Part shown: positions 36,144 to 44,309 of the stretch, one piece after another | How positions within the stretch are numbered: the stretch's first letter is position 1 | Layout: every line of letters begins with the position of its first letter | DNA from: Sphingosinicella ginsenosidimutans | GTDB taxonomy: Bacteria; Pseudomonadota; Alphaproteobacteria; Sphingomonadales; Sphingomonadaceae | Assembly: GCF_007995055.1 (NCBI RefSeq) | Contig: NZ_VOQQ01000001.1 | Location: forward strand, 2,773,001-2,837,000 | Length of the DNA: 64,000 nucleotides | Direction: 5' to 3' | Notes under the pieces: generated by a model | The model's database searches: none | The model's input: the letters and a program-made list of their open reading frames with translations, nothing else | Told to the model about the DNA's origin: nothing | Position numbers and translations under genes: made by a program

Positions 36144-37472
36144 GTGGCGGACCACGCCGTCTCCGACAATCCGGCCGTCCAGGCGCAGCTCGATCGCCTC
36201 GCGCGCCTTTCGCCCGGCCGCGACATCCTGGGGCTCGAGCGCATCCGCGCGCTGCTCGCGCGGGTCGGCGATCCGCAGCATCGCCTTCCCCCCGTCCTCC
36301 ATGTCGCGGGCACGAACGGCAAGGGATCGACCTGCGCCTTCCTGCGCGCGGCGATCGAGGCGGCGGGGCTGAGTGCCCACGCCTATACCAGCCCGCACCT
36401 CGTCAACTTCAACGAGCGCATCCGGCTCGCCGGTCGCTTGATCGACGACAGGGCACTGGCGGAAATCCTCGCCGAAACGCTCGATGCCGCGGCCGGCATG
36501 GAAATCAGCTTCTTCGAAGCGACGACCGCCGCGGCATTCCTCGCATTTGCACGCATACCGGCGGACGCCTGCATCGTGGAGGTGGGCCTCGGCGGCCGGC
36601 TCGACGCCACCAACGTCGTCGACGCGCCGATCGCGTGCGGCATCGCCCAGCTCGGCATCGACCACCAGGCCTTCCTCGGCGACCGGCTCGAACAGATCGC
36701 CGCGGAGAAGGCGGGGATCGCCAAGCCCGGCGCGCCGCTCGTCACCCTCGCCTATCCGCCGCCCGCGACCGAGGCGATCGCGCAAGCCGTCGACCGTTCG
36801 GGCGCGCGCTGGTTTCCGCGCGGCGAGGGCTGGGACTTCGAGATGGCCGCCGGACAGGTTCGCTATCGCGACGCCGCCGGCCAGCTGGACCTGCCGACGC
36901 CGCGGCTCGCCGGCGTGCATCAGGCGGCCAACGCCGCGCTCGCCGTGGCGATGCTGCGGCACCAGCGCACGCTGGCCATCCCCGATTGCGCGCTCAAGGC
37001 CGCGATGGGCTGGGCCGACTGGCCGGCACGGCTCCAGCGGATCGCGCCCGGGCCGCTGCGCGATCTTCTCCCCGCTGAGGCCGAGCTGTGGCTCGACGGC
37101 GCCCACAACCCCAATGCCGCGCGCGCCGTCGCGGATTTCTTCCGCTCGCACATCCCCGCCGACCGGCCGTTCCACATCGTCGCCGGGCTGCTCGCCAACA
37201 AGGACGCGCCGGGCGTGCTTCGCGCCTTTCGCGGGCGCTCGATGGCGATGCACACGGTTTCTGTCCCCGGCCATGCCTCGCACGCCCCCGAAGCGCTCGC
37301 CGCCGCCGCGCGCGAAGCCGGGCTGAACGCCGTGCCGGCGGCCTCAGTCCGCGACGCGCTCTCGTGGATCGGCCGCCACGCCGATCCGGCGCGACCGCCG
37401 ATCGTGCTCGTCATGGGCTCGCTCTACCTTGCGGGCGAGGTGCTGCGGGACAATGGTCAGGCGCCGGCCTGA
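36144..37472 (+). CDS. folC: bifunctional folylpolyglutamate/dihydrofolate synthase
   Basis: Adds glutamate to folates and to dihydropteroate. GTG start at 36144. The ATP loop HVAGTNGKGSTCAFLRAAIE is followed by SPHLVNFNERIRL, the EVGLGGRLDATNVVDAP motif, and the C-terminal substrate part with LWLDGAHNPNAARAVA and VAGLLANKDAPG. 442 residues is normal. It is in the accD-folC pair conserved in alphaproteobacteria. The last 16 bp overlap the convergent transporter gene. Confidence 0.95.
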   Translation: MADHAVSDNPAVQAQLDRLARLSPGRDILGLERIRALLARVGDPQHRLPPVLHVAGTNGKGSTCAFLRAAIEAAGLSAHAYTSPHLVNFNERIRLAGRLIDDRALAEILAETLDAAAGMEISFFEATTAAAFLAFARIPADACIVEVGLGGRLDATNVVDAPIACGIAQLGIDHQAFLGDRLEQIAAEKAGIAKPGAPLVTLAYPPPATEAIAQAVDRSGARWFPRGEGWDFEMAAGQVRYRDAAGQLDLPTPRLAGVHQAANAALAVAMLRHQRTLAIPDCALKAAMGWADWPARLQRIAPGPLRDLLPAEAELWLDGAHNPNAARAVADFFRSHIPADRPFHIVAGLLANKDAPGVLRAFRGRSMAMHTVSVPGHASHAPEALAAAAREAGLNAVPAASVRDALSWIGRHADPARPPIVLVMGSLYLAGEVLRDNGQAPA

Positions 37473-38836
37473 TCGCTCTCCGCCTTGCCGGCCGAGCCGA
37501 CGGACGAATCCACCAGGCCGCTGCGGCTCATCCACCAGAAGAGCAGGATGCCGGGCAGCGCGACAATGGTGGTGAACCAGTAGAAATCGACGAAGCCGAT
37601 CGCGTTCACCATCGCGCCGGCCGTGGTGCCGGTAAGCAGGCGCCCGACCACGCTCGCCGCCGCGGAAATCAATGCATATTGCGAGGCCGTGTAGCGCAGG
37701 TCGGTCAGGGCAGAGAAATAAGCGACGACGACGACACCGCCGATCCCGCTCGCGAAATTCTCGAATCCGATCGCGCCCGCAAGGCCCGCATTGCTGTGCC
37801 CCGCGCCGGCGAGAATCGCGAAGCTCGCATTGGAAACGCCCATCAGGACGAGGCTCAGCAGAACGGAGCGCTTGAGCCCCATTCGCGCGTAGAGCCAGCC
37901 GCCGACGAAGATTCCGATCAGATAGGCCCAGAAACCGACGCCCACATCGTAAAGCGCGATCTCGTCATTGGTGAAGCCGAGATTGTCGAGCAGCAGCCTG
38001 AGCACGAGCTGGCCGAGCGTGTCGCCGATCTTGTGAAGCAGGATGAAGAGGATGACGATCCAGGCCCCGGTCCGCCGGAAGAATTCGGCGAAGGGTCCGT
38101 AGATCGACGCCCAGACCTCGCCGATCCCCTTGCGCGCGCTCGGCTCGCGATGGCGGGGCGGCTCGCCGACGATGAGGCCGGTCAGCATCGCCGGCAGCGC
38201 GAAGAGCGCGCAGGCGAGATAGCCCCATTCCCATCCCGCGCGCTGCGCCACGACGAGCGCGAGCGCGCCGGCGGCCACCGATCCGATCCGCCAGCCATAT
38301 TGCGACATGCCCGATCCGACGCCGAGCTGGCTCGGCTTCAAGAGCTCGATCCGGTAGCCGTCGATGACGATGTCGAACGTGGCGCCGGCGAAGGCGACCA
38401 GGATCGCCGCCAGTGCCATGCGCGGGAGGTTGGCCGCTGGATCCTGAATGGCGAGGTTGGCGACGGCGGCGATCACCAGCAGCCCGGCGACAATCAGCCA
38501 GGACACGCGCTGGCCGAGCCGCCCGAGCACCGGGATATGCACGCCGTCGACGATCCACGACCAGAGGGGTTTGAAATTGTAGACGAGGATGGCGAGCGTG
38601 AAGGCGGTGACGTCGGCGGCGTCGATATGGTCCTGCGCCAGGCGCGTGGTGAGCGTCGCGCCGATCATCGCATAGGGAAAGCCGGACGAGATGCCGAGGA
38701 AGAAGGACGCCATCGGCGCGCGCTCGAAATAGGGCCGCAGCGGCGTCGGCATCCAGCGGCCGAAATAGCGGGCGAACAGGTAACCGAAGCCGATCAGGGC
38801 GACGATGATGACGGCGGCTAGCTGGCTTCGGCTCAT
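37457..38836 (-). CDS. MFS transporter, AmpG-like muropeptide permease
   Basis: 459 residues with about 13 to 14 hydrophobic segments; the first ([15 protein letters not shown]) is extra to the usual AmpG start. The AmpG-type N-terminal signature [20 protein letters not shown] is present, as are [34 protein letters not shown] in shortened form, and [18 protein letters not shown]. AmpG imports anhydro-muropeptides for recycling, fitting the AmpD-like amidase at 19579-20268. Convergent with folC (16 bp overlap). Confidence 0.82.
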   Translation of the reverse strand: MSRSQLAAVIIVALIGFGYLFARYFGRWMPTPLRPYFERAPMASFFLGISSGFPYAMIGATLTTRLAQDHIDAADVTAFTLAILVYNFKPLWSWIVDGVHIPVLGRLGQRVSWLIVAGLLVIAAVANLAIQDPAANLPRMALAAILVAFAGATFDIVIDGYRIELLKPSQLGVGSGMSQYGWRIGSVAAGALALVVAQRAGWEWGYLACALFALPAMLTGLIVGEPPRHREPSARKGIGEVWASIYGPFAEFFRRTGAWIVILFILLHKIGDTLGQLVLRLLLDNLGFTNDEIALYDVGVGFWAYLIGIFVGGWLYARMGLKRSVLLSLVLMGVSNASFAILAGAGHSNAGLAGAIGFENFASGIGGVVVVAYFSALTDLRYTASQYALISAAASVVGRLLTGTTAGAMVNAIGFVDFYWFTTIVALPGILLFWWMSRSGLVDSSVGSAGKAESDQAGA

Positions 38837-38916
38837 CGGGGTGTTGTAGCGGCTCGGCCCCGGCCGGGAAGCCTCTTTGCTTGCCTTACGTGCGCGTCAG
38901 GCGCACCATCCGCCGC

Positions 38917-40056
38917 ATGGACATGCCGGCTTCGCTGCGGCCGACCCAGGGCCAGCTCGAACTCGCCCGCGCCATCGCCGAGGGGGTGGACATGGCGGGC
39001 GACGCGGTGGCGAGTGTTCCCGCCTCGGCCTACACCGATCCGGCGCGGTTCGAGGCCGAACGGGCGCGGCTGTTCGGGCGGCTCCCGCAGGTGATCGCGC
39101 CGTCCGCCTTGCTCGATCGGCCGAACATGGCGGTGCCGCATGACGGCTTCGGCCTCCCCTTGCTCCTGACCCGCGACAAGCAGGGGCAGGCGCACGTGTT
39201 CTGGAACGTCTGCCGTCATCGCGGCACCCGGCTGGTCGAGGGCGAGGCCCCGGTCTGCGCGTCGCTGCTCGTGTGCCCCTATCATGCCTGGAGTTACCGC
39301 ACCGATGGCCGCCTCACCGGCGTGCCGCGCCCGGAAACCTTCCCCGGCCTCGACAAAAGCACGCATAACCTCGTCGAACTGCCGTCGACCGAAGCCGGCG
39401 GCCTGATCTGGTTCTCGCGACAGGCAAGCAATTTCGAGGACGCGGCCGCGCTCGCGCCGGATTTCGACGCATTCGGTCTGGCCGGTCACCATCTCTACCG
39501 CCGCCGCATCCACGATGTTGCCGCCAACTGGAAGCTCATCATGGACGCCTTCCTTGAAAGCTATCACGTCCAGCGGCTCCACGCGCCGACGATCGGCCGG
39601 TTCTTCGCCGACGGCATCACCGCCGCCGACCGGATCGGCAAGCACCAGCGCAGCGCCGTCGGACGCGCCGAATATCTTTCGAAGATCGACCCGCACGACT
39701 GGCCGGCGCTGCGCGGCGCGATCACCTTCGCCTACCAGCTTTTCCCGGCGACCCTGCTGGTCGTCAGCCCGGATTATGTGAACGTGATGACGATGATGCC
39801 GCGCGCTGTCGATCGCACGCTCGTCGAGGATTTCATGCTGATTCCAGCCCCGCCCGGCTCGCCCGAGGAGGAGGATCATTGGGCGAAGAGCTGGGCTCTG
39901 CTCGACGAAGGCACGTTCGGCGGCGAGGATTTTCGCGCCGCCGCCCTGGGGCAGAACGGTCTGGCCTCCGGTGCGATCGAGACGCTGACCCTCGGGACGC
40001 TCGAGACCGGCATCCGCCTCTTCCACGACGAAGTGGAAAACGCGCTCACGCAATAG
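38917..40056 (+). CDS. Rieske non-heme iron oxygenase, large subunit type
   Basis: Ring-hydroxylating or demethylating oxygenase. The [2Fe-2S] Rieske ligands are in [16 protein letters not shown] and [12 protein letters not shown] (Cys-x-His and Cys-x2-His). The iron site follows with the helical [20 protein letters not shown], which holds the two His ligands. The ATG at 38917 ([13 protein letters not shown]) is chosen; a TTG 36 bp upstream is also in frame. No ferredoxin or reductase gene lies nearby, so electron partners must come from elsewhere. Substrate unknown. Confidence 0.88.
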   Translation: MDMPASLRPTQGQLELARAIAEGVDMAGDAVASVPASAYTDPARFEAERARLFGRLPQVIAPSALLDRPNMAVPHDGFGLPLLLTRDKQGQAHVFWNVCRHRGTRLVEGEAPVCASLLVCPYHAWSYRTDGRLTGVPRPETFPGLDKSTHNLVELPSTEAGGLIWFSRQASNFEDAAALAPDFDAFGLAGHHLYRRRIHDVAANWKLIMDAFLESYHVQRLHAPTIGRFFADGITAADRIGKHQRSAVGRAEYLSKIDPHDWPALRGAITFAYQLFPATLLVVSPDYVNVMTMMPRAVDRTLVEDFMLIPAPPGSPEEEDHWAKSWALLDEGTFGGEDFRAAALGQNGLASGAIETLTLGTLETGIRLFHDEVENALTQ

Positions 40057-40097
40057 CCCCTCCGCGCGGGCGAAGCGGGTGGGGAGAATTTGGAGCG

Positions 40098-40529
40098 CTA
40101 AGCCGCTGCTTCGTAAAGGGTGAGCTGTGCCGGCGGGCGCTTCATCGGCCGGCCCTGCAGCTGGCGCTCGATCGCGCCCAGCGCCGCCTTCAGCGTCCTT
40201 TCCGAATAGGGCTTGGCGAGACAGCCGATCGCCAGCGCACGCGCTTCCTCGCTGCAATTGCCGGTGACGAACAGCACGGGAACCCCCTTCGCGCGCGCGG
40301 CGCGGGCGACATCGATCCCGTTGCCCTCTCCGGCAAGCGCGATATCGGTCAGCACCAGATCGAGCGGCTCGGCGGCGATCACCGCGAAGGCGCCGGCGGC
40401 ATCGCCGACCGTTGCGACCACTTCGTAGCCCGCCTCCTCCAGCAGATGCTCGTTGTCGAACGCGACGAGCGGCTCGTCCTCGACGATCATGATCCGCCGG
40501 ATCATCCTTTGGCGCTTGGCGAAGAGCAT
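40098..40529 (-). CDS. stand-alone receiver-domain response regulator
   Basis: 143 residues if started at 40529 (MLFAKRQRMIRR); starting at the next ATG (40505) gives 135. The receiver fold has MIVEDEPLVAF, phospho-Asp D62 in LDLVLTDIALAGEG, VLFVTGNC with the switch Thr, and CLAKPYSERTL with the Lys. The C-terminal ~20 residues are a non-conserved tail. It has no kinase neighbour and no output domain, so it probably acts by protein binding or in a relay. Divergent from the pseudouridine synthase gene. Confidence 0.85.
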   Translation of the reverse strand: MLFAKRQRMIRRIMIVEDEPLVAFDNEHLLEEAGYEVVATVGDAAGAFAVIAAEPLDLVLTDIALAGEGNGIDVARAARAKGVPVLFVTGNCSEEARALAIGCLAKPYSERTLKAALGAIERQLQGRPMKRPPAQLTLYEAAA

Positions 40530-40583
40530 GTTAGTGGCGGTTCCTCCCTCGAACGCTCGATATAGGACCGCAACGAGCCGCCG

Positions 40584-41429
40584 GTGAGAGGGGTGCCGCG
40601 CCCGAACCTCGGCCGGACGCAAATAAATGTCGGGCCGTCCGGCGCGACGGCCGCAAGGAGACGAAACCTGCCCGCCCCCCGTGAACCTCAGCGCATCGCA
40701 AAACTCCTCGCCCGCGCCGGCATCGCCTCGCGCCGCGAGATCGAGAGGATGATCGCGGAGGGCCGCATCGCCATCGCCGGCACCACGGTCGAGACGCCGG
40801 CCACGCTGCTCACCTCCCTCCACGGCGTCACCGTCGACGGGCAGCCGGTGAAGGCCCCTGCCCCGGCCCGTCTCTTCCGCTTCCACAAGCCGGCGGGGCT
40901 GCTGACCACCGAACGTGATCCCAGGGGCCGCCCGACCATCTACGATCGGCTCCCCAAGGGCCTGCCGCGCGTCGTGCCGGTCGGCCGGCTCGACATGAAC
41001 ACCGAGGGCTTGCTGCTGCTCACCACCGACGGCGGCCTCAAGCGCCAGCTCGAGCTTCCCGCGACCGGGGTCGAGCGCACCTATCGCGCCCGTGCGTTCG
41101 GCGAAGTCAGCCAGGCGACGCTCGAGGGCCTGTTCGACGGGATCGAGATCGACGGCATCCGCTACGGTCCGATCGACGCCAATCTGGAGCGCCGGACGGG
41201 CCGCAACCAGTGGATCGAGATGAAGCTCACCGAGGGCAAGAATCGCGAGGTGCGCCGCGTTCTCGAACATCTGGGGCTCAAGGTGAGCCGGCTCATTCGG
41301 ACCGCTTACGGGCCGTTCGCGCTCGGCGATCTGCCGGCGGGCGCGGTGGACGAAATCCGCCAGCACGATCTCGTTGCATTCCGCAAGACGCTCGAGCCGC
41401 GCCGCGAACGCGCCGGGGTCAAACGGTGA
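40584..41429 (+). CDS. rluB: rRNA pseudouridine synthase, RsuA/RluB family
   Basis: An S4 domain (residues ~36-90, RIAKLLARAGIASRREIERM) precedes the catalytic domain with FHKPAGLLTTERDPRGRPT and the catalytic Asp in VPVGRLDMNTEGLLLLT, then TEGKNREVRRVLEHLGLKV. The family modifies 23S (RluB) or 16S (RsuA) rRNA; the exact site is not readable, and RluB is the more likely by the extended S4-linked N-terminus. GTG start at 40584; the N-terminal ~35 residues are basic and poorly conserved. Its stop overlaps rsmD (GTGA). Confidence 0.85.
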   Translation: MRGVPRPNLGRTQINVGPSGATAARRRNLPAPREPQRIAKLLARAGIASRREIERMIAEGRIAIAGTTVETPATLLTSLHGVTVDGQPVKAPAPARLFRFHKPAGLLTTERDPRGRPTIYDRLPKGLPRVVPVGRLDMNTEGLLLLTTDGGLKRQLELPATGVERTYRARAFGEVSQATLEGLFDGIEIDGIRYGPIDANLERRTGRNQWIEMKLTEGKNREVRRVLEHLGLKVSRLIRTAYGPFALGDLPAGAVDEIRQHDLVAFRKTLEPRRERAGVKR

Positions 41430-41968
41430 GGATCATTGCCGGCCAGTGGCGCGGCCGGCCGCTGCTCGCCCCCACCGGCCAGGCGACCCGCCCGACCAGC
41501 GACCGCGCCCGCGAAGGGCTGTTCTCGATGCTCGCGAGCCGGCTCGGGAGCTTCGAAGGCCTCGCCGTCGCCGATCTCTTCGCAGGAACCGGCGCGCTCG
41601 GGATCGAAGCGCTGTCGCGCGGCGCGGCGCACTGCACCTTCTATGAAAAGGACCGCGCGGCGATCGATATCCTGAGCCGCAACCTCGGCAAGCTCGGCGC
41701 TGCAACGCAGGCGGAGCTGCGCGCCCAGCCGGTGGAACACGCCCTGCCCCCGCCCCGCCCGTGCGACCTCATCTTCATGGACCCGCCTTATGGCTCCGGG
41801 CTCGCCCAGGCGGCGCTGGATCGGATCGGCGCTGGCGGCTGGCTGGCGCCGGGCGGCTGGCTCTCGATCGAGACGGCGGGCGAGAGTCTGGCCCTGCCGG
41901 CCAATGTCCGCCCGACGGCCGAGCGCCGGTTCGGCAAGGCGCATATCCTGCTCCTCACCACCGCCTGA
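41426..41968 (+). CDS. rsmD: 16S rRNA (guanine966-N2)-methyltransferase RsmD
   Basis: 180 residues from a GTG that overlaps the previous stop. Start region RIIAGQWRGRPLLAPTGQAT and RPTSDRAREGLFSML match RsmD, the SAM motif is VADLFAGTGALGIEALSRGA, and the catalytic motif is LIFMDPPYGSGLA (DPPY). Co-transcribed with the pseudouridine synthase, so two rRNA-modifying enzymes form one unit. Confidence 0.93.
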   Translation: MRIIAGQWRGRPLLAPTGQATRPTSDRAREGLFSMLASRLGSFEGLAVADLFAGTGALGIEALSRGAAHCTFYEKDRAAIDILSRNLGKLGAATQAELRAQPVEHALPPPRPCDLIFMDPPYGSGLAQAALDRIGAGGWLAPGGWLSIETAGESLALPANVRPTAERRFGKAHILLLTTA

Positions 41969-42046
41969 CGAAGCGCGTTTCCCGTTGGGGAGTCGGTTGA
42001 TCCATGTTAGAAACGTCTCACCCAGGCTTTTTCAGGGGAGGCGCGC

Positions 42047-42220
42047 GTGGCGCACAAGTTCACGATCAAGCAGAACAAGGCTGGCGAGTATGTCGCCTAT
42101 TTCAAATATAACGCCGAGACGATCTTCTGGACCGAGGGCTACAGCTCGAAGGCCGGTGCGGTGAACGCGATCGAATCGATCAAGAAGAACGGCCCCGGCG
42201 CGCCGACCGAAGAGGAATAG
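42047..42220 (+). CDS. YegP-family (DUF1508) small protein
   Basis: A 57-residue protein: GTG start, AHKFTIKQNKAGEYVAYFKY, then TIFWTEGYSSKAGAVNAIES and a C-terminal KKNGPGAPTEEE. One copy of the ~50-residue DUF1508 fold (the E. coli protein YegP has two). The strong ribosome-binding site GGGGAGG lies 6 bases upstream. Function is unknown, but the family is widespread in proteobacteria. Confidence 0.8.
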   Translation: MAHKFTIKQNKAGEYVAYFKYNAETIFWTEGYSSKAGAVNAIESIKKNGPGAPTEEE

Positions 42221-42250
42221 AAGGCTTCCCCGGGAGAGCGGGCGGGCCGT

Positions 42251-43519
42251 TTACCCTGCCCGCTTTTTCCGGCCGAGCGCCAGCAGCGCGATCAGGCTCA
42301 TCAGCGACGCGCCGGCGAGATAGAGCCCCACCCAGATCAGTCCGCCCTCCCGCGCCAGCCACACCGCCGCGATCGGCGTCAGAGCGCCGCCAAGGATGCC
42401 CGCGACGTTGAAGGCGAGGCTGACGCCCGTATAGCGCACCCGCGCCGGGAACAGGCTTGGCAGCCAGGTGCCGAGCGGGCCGTAGACCAGGCCCATCACG
42501 ATCAGCGCGAAGCTGAGCCCGGCGAAGATCACCGGCAGCGACCCCGATTGCAGCGTCGGCGCGAGCAGCAGCCCGGCCGCTGCCGCCGCGACGCAGCCCC
42601 AGCTCAGCACCCGGCCCGCGCCCCAACGGTCGGCCAGCCAGCCCGACACCGGAATGGAGATCGCCATGAAGACGATCGCGCCGAGCTGCATCAAGAGGAA
42701 CGTCTGCTGCTCGATATGCAGGGTGGTCGTCCCGTAGCCGAGCGCGAAGGCCGTCGCGAGATAATAGACCGCGAAGCAGGCGACCGCGCCGAATGTGCCG
42801 CCAAGGACCTCAAGCGGATGTTCGCGCAGCAGTTCGATGAGCGGGACCGACGGCGGCGGCGCTTCCTGGAGCGCGGCACGAAAGGCCGGCGTCTCGGTGA
42901 GCTTCAGGCGCACCCAAAGGCCGAGGCCGACGAGCACGATCGACAGCAGGAAAGGGATGCGCCAGCCCCAGGCGAGGAAGTCGGCCCGGCTCATCGTCGC
43001 GCCGAGGAGGAGGAACAGCGAATTGGCGGCGACATAGCCGACCGGCGCGCCGAGCTGCGGCACCATGCCGAAGCGCGCGCGCCAGCCTTCGGGCGCGTTT
43101 TCGACCGCGAGCAGGGCCGCGCCGCCCCATTCGCCGCCAAGCCCGAAGCCCTGGCCAAAACGCAGGATGCACAGAAGCACCGGCGCCCAGATGCCGGCGC
43201 TGGCATAGGTCGGCAGCGCGCCGATCAGCATCGTGGATCCGCCCATCAGCATCAGCGAGGCGACGAGCGTCGACTTGCGCCCGATCCGGTCGCCGAAATG
43301 GCCGAACGCCCAGGCGCCGACCGGCCGCGCGACGAACGCGACCGCGAGGCTCCCATAAGAAGCGAGCAGTTCCGTCGAGCTCGAGTCGGACGGGAAGAAA
43401 AGCGGCCCGAACACGATCGCCGCGGCGGTCGCATAGATATAGAAATCGTAGAATTCGACCGACGTGCCGACCAGGCTCGCCAGCAGCACGCGCGCATTCG
43501 CCCTGAACGGATGGATCAT
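42251..43519 (-). CDS. MFS transporter, metabolite:H+ symporter (MHS) type
   Basis: 422 residues with 12 predicted membrane helices. MHS signatures: VGTSVEFYDFYIYATAAAIV, the loop 2-3 motif GHFGDRIGRKSTL, and RFGQGFGLGGEWGGAALLA; the central domain has RLKLTETPAF. Relatives take up organic acids such as alpha-ketoglutarate or shikimate. Substrate is not known. Upstream of it, 70 bp away on the same strand, lies the acetate-permease gene. Confidence 0.88.
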   Translation of the reverse strand: MIHPFRANARVLLASLVGTSVEFYDFYIYATAAAIVFGPLFFPSDSSSTELLASYGSLAVAFVARPVGAWAFGHFGDRIGRKSTLVASLMLMGGSTMLIGALPTYASAGIWAPVLLCILRFGQGFGLGGEWGGAALLAVENAPEGWRARFGMVPQLGAPVGYVAANSLFLLLGATMSRADFLAWGWRIPFLLSIVLVGLGLWVRLKLTETPAFRAALQEAPPPSVPLIELLREHPLEVLGGTFGAVACFAVYYLATAFALGYGTTTLHIEQQTFLLMQLGAIVFMAISIPVSGWLADRWGAGRVLSWGCVAAAAAGLLLAPTLQSGSLPVIFAGLSFALIVMGLVYGPLGTWLPSLFPARVRYTGVSLAFNVAGILGGALTPIAAVWLAREGGLIWVGLYLAGASLMSLIALLALGRKKRAG

Positions 43520-43589
43520 CCCACTCCCCGCCTCGCTTGTCGGCGGGAGCCTTGCCGGCTCGTGCCCCTCGGCGCAAGCCGGCCCGGCC

Positions 43590-44192
43590 TCACTTCAGGA
43601 TCGGGGTCTCGCCGAGCGGGATCACCGTGCGTCCGAAGGTCGCGTTGGTGACGATCCCGAAGCTGCCGTAGATCGCAAGCGTCCCGCACAGGAGCCCGAG
43701 CCATCCGCCGGCGTGGGAGAGGCTCGCCGATCCCTGCGCCGCGCCCAGGCCGAGCAGCAGGAAGGTCACCCACAAGGTGAGGAAGATCGCGAACAGGATG
43801 CGGCTGAGGCGGAAGGTACCGATCCACAGGTAGAAGGTCAGCAGCCCCCACAGCAGCAGCGCGACGCCAACCGTCGGCCCGGCACCGGAAATGTCGATCA
43901 GCCCCGAATGCGCGAAGAGGAGCAGCAGCGCGAACCACCACCAGAAGGCGCCGTAGCTCAGAAACGCCGTCATCCCGAACGTGTTGCCGAGCCTGAACTC
44001 GAGCAGGCCGGCGACGATCTGGATGAGACCCCCGTAAGCAAGCGCAAGCGGGATCACGACGCCTTCGCCGCCCGCGGGCAGGACGCCGGCGTTGATCAGG
44101 CTCAGCAGCACGGTGGTGAGACCGAACCCGACCAGGCCGAGCGCGGCGGGATTGGCGACAGGCGGGGCGGCCGCCCCGTTCACGTCCGACAT
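43590..44192 (-). CDS. acetate/succinate uptake transporter (GPR1/FUN34/YaaH family)
   Basis: Six-helix membrane protein of 200 residues. Family motif NPAALGLVGFGLTT starts the first helix, followed by YGGLIQIVAGLLEFRLGNTF and FLSYGAFWWWFALLLL. Helices continue through LSRILFAIFLTLWVTFLLLG. E. coli SatP of this family imports acetate and succinate with protons. It lies 70 bp upstream of the MHS gene, so both may be used for small organic acids. Confidence 0.88.
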   Translation of the reverse strand: MSDVNGAAAPPVANPAALGLVGFGLTTVLLSLINAGVLPAGGEGVVIPLALAYGGLIQIVAGLLEFRLGNTFGMTAFLSYGAFWWWFALLLLFAHSGLIDISGAGPTVGVALLLWGLLTFYLWIGTFRLSRILFAIFLTLWVTFLLLGLGAAQGSASLSHAGGWLGLLCGTLAIYGSFGIVTNATFGRTVIPLGETPILK

Positions 44193-44309
44193 GGCAGTCC
44201 CCTCCTTGGCGCGGGCGTCGTTGCGCGCCCGTCAGGATCGAGGCTGCGGTCGCGGGCCCGGCAAGTCAAGCGCTTGCTCCGATGCGCCGCGTTCCCTACC
44301 TGTTCAGGT

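Noticed and set aside
34470..37283. 937-codon open frame on the minus strand across pyrF, accD and folC
   Set aside because: All three plus-strand genes have clear catalytic motifs; the antisense product is Arg/Gly/Ala-rich and unlike any family.
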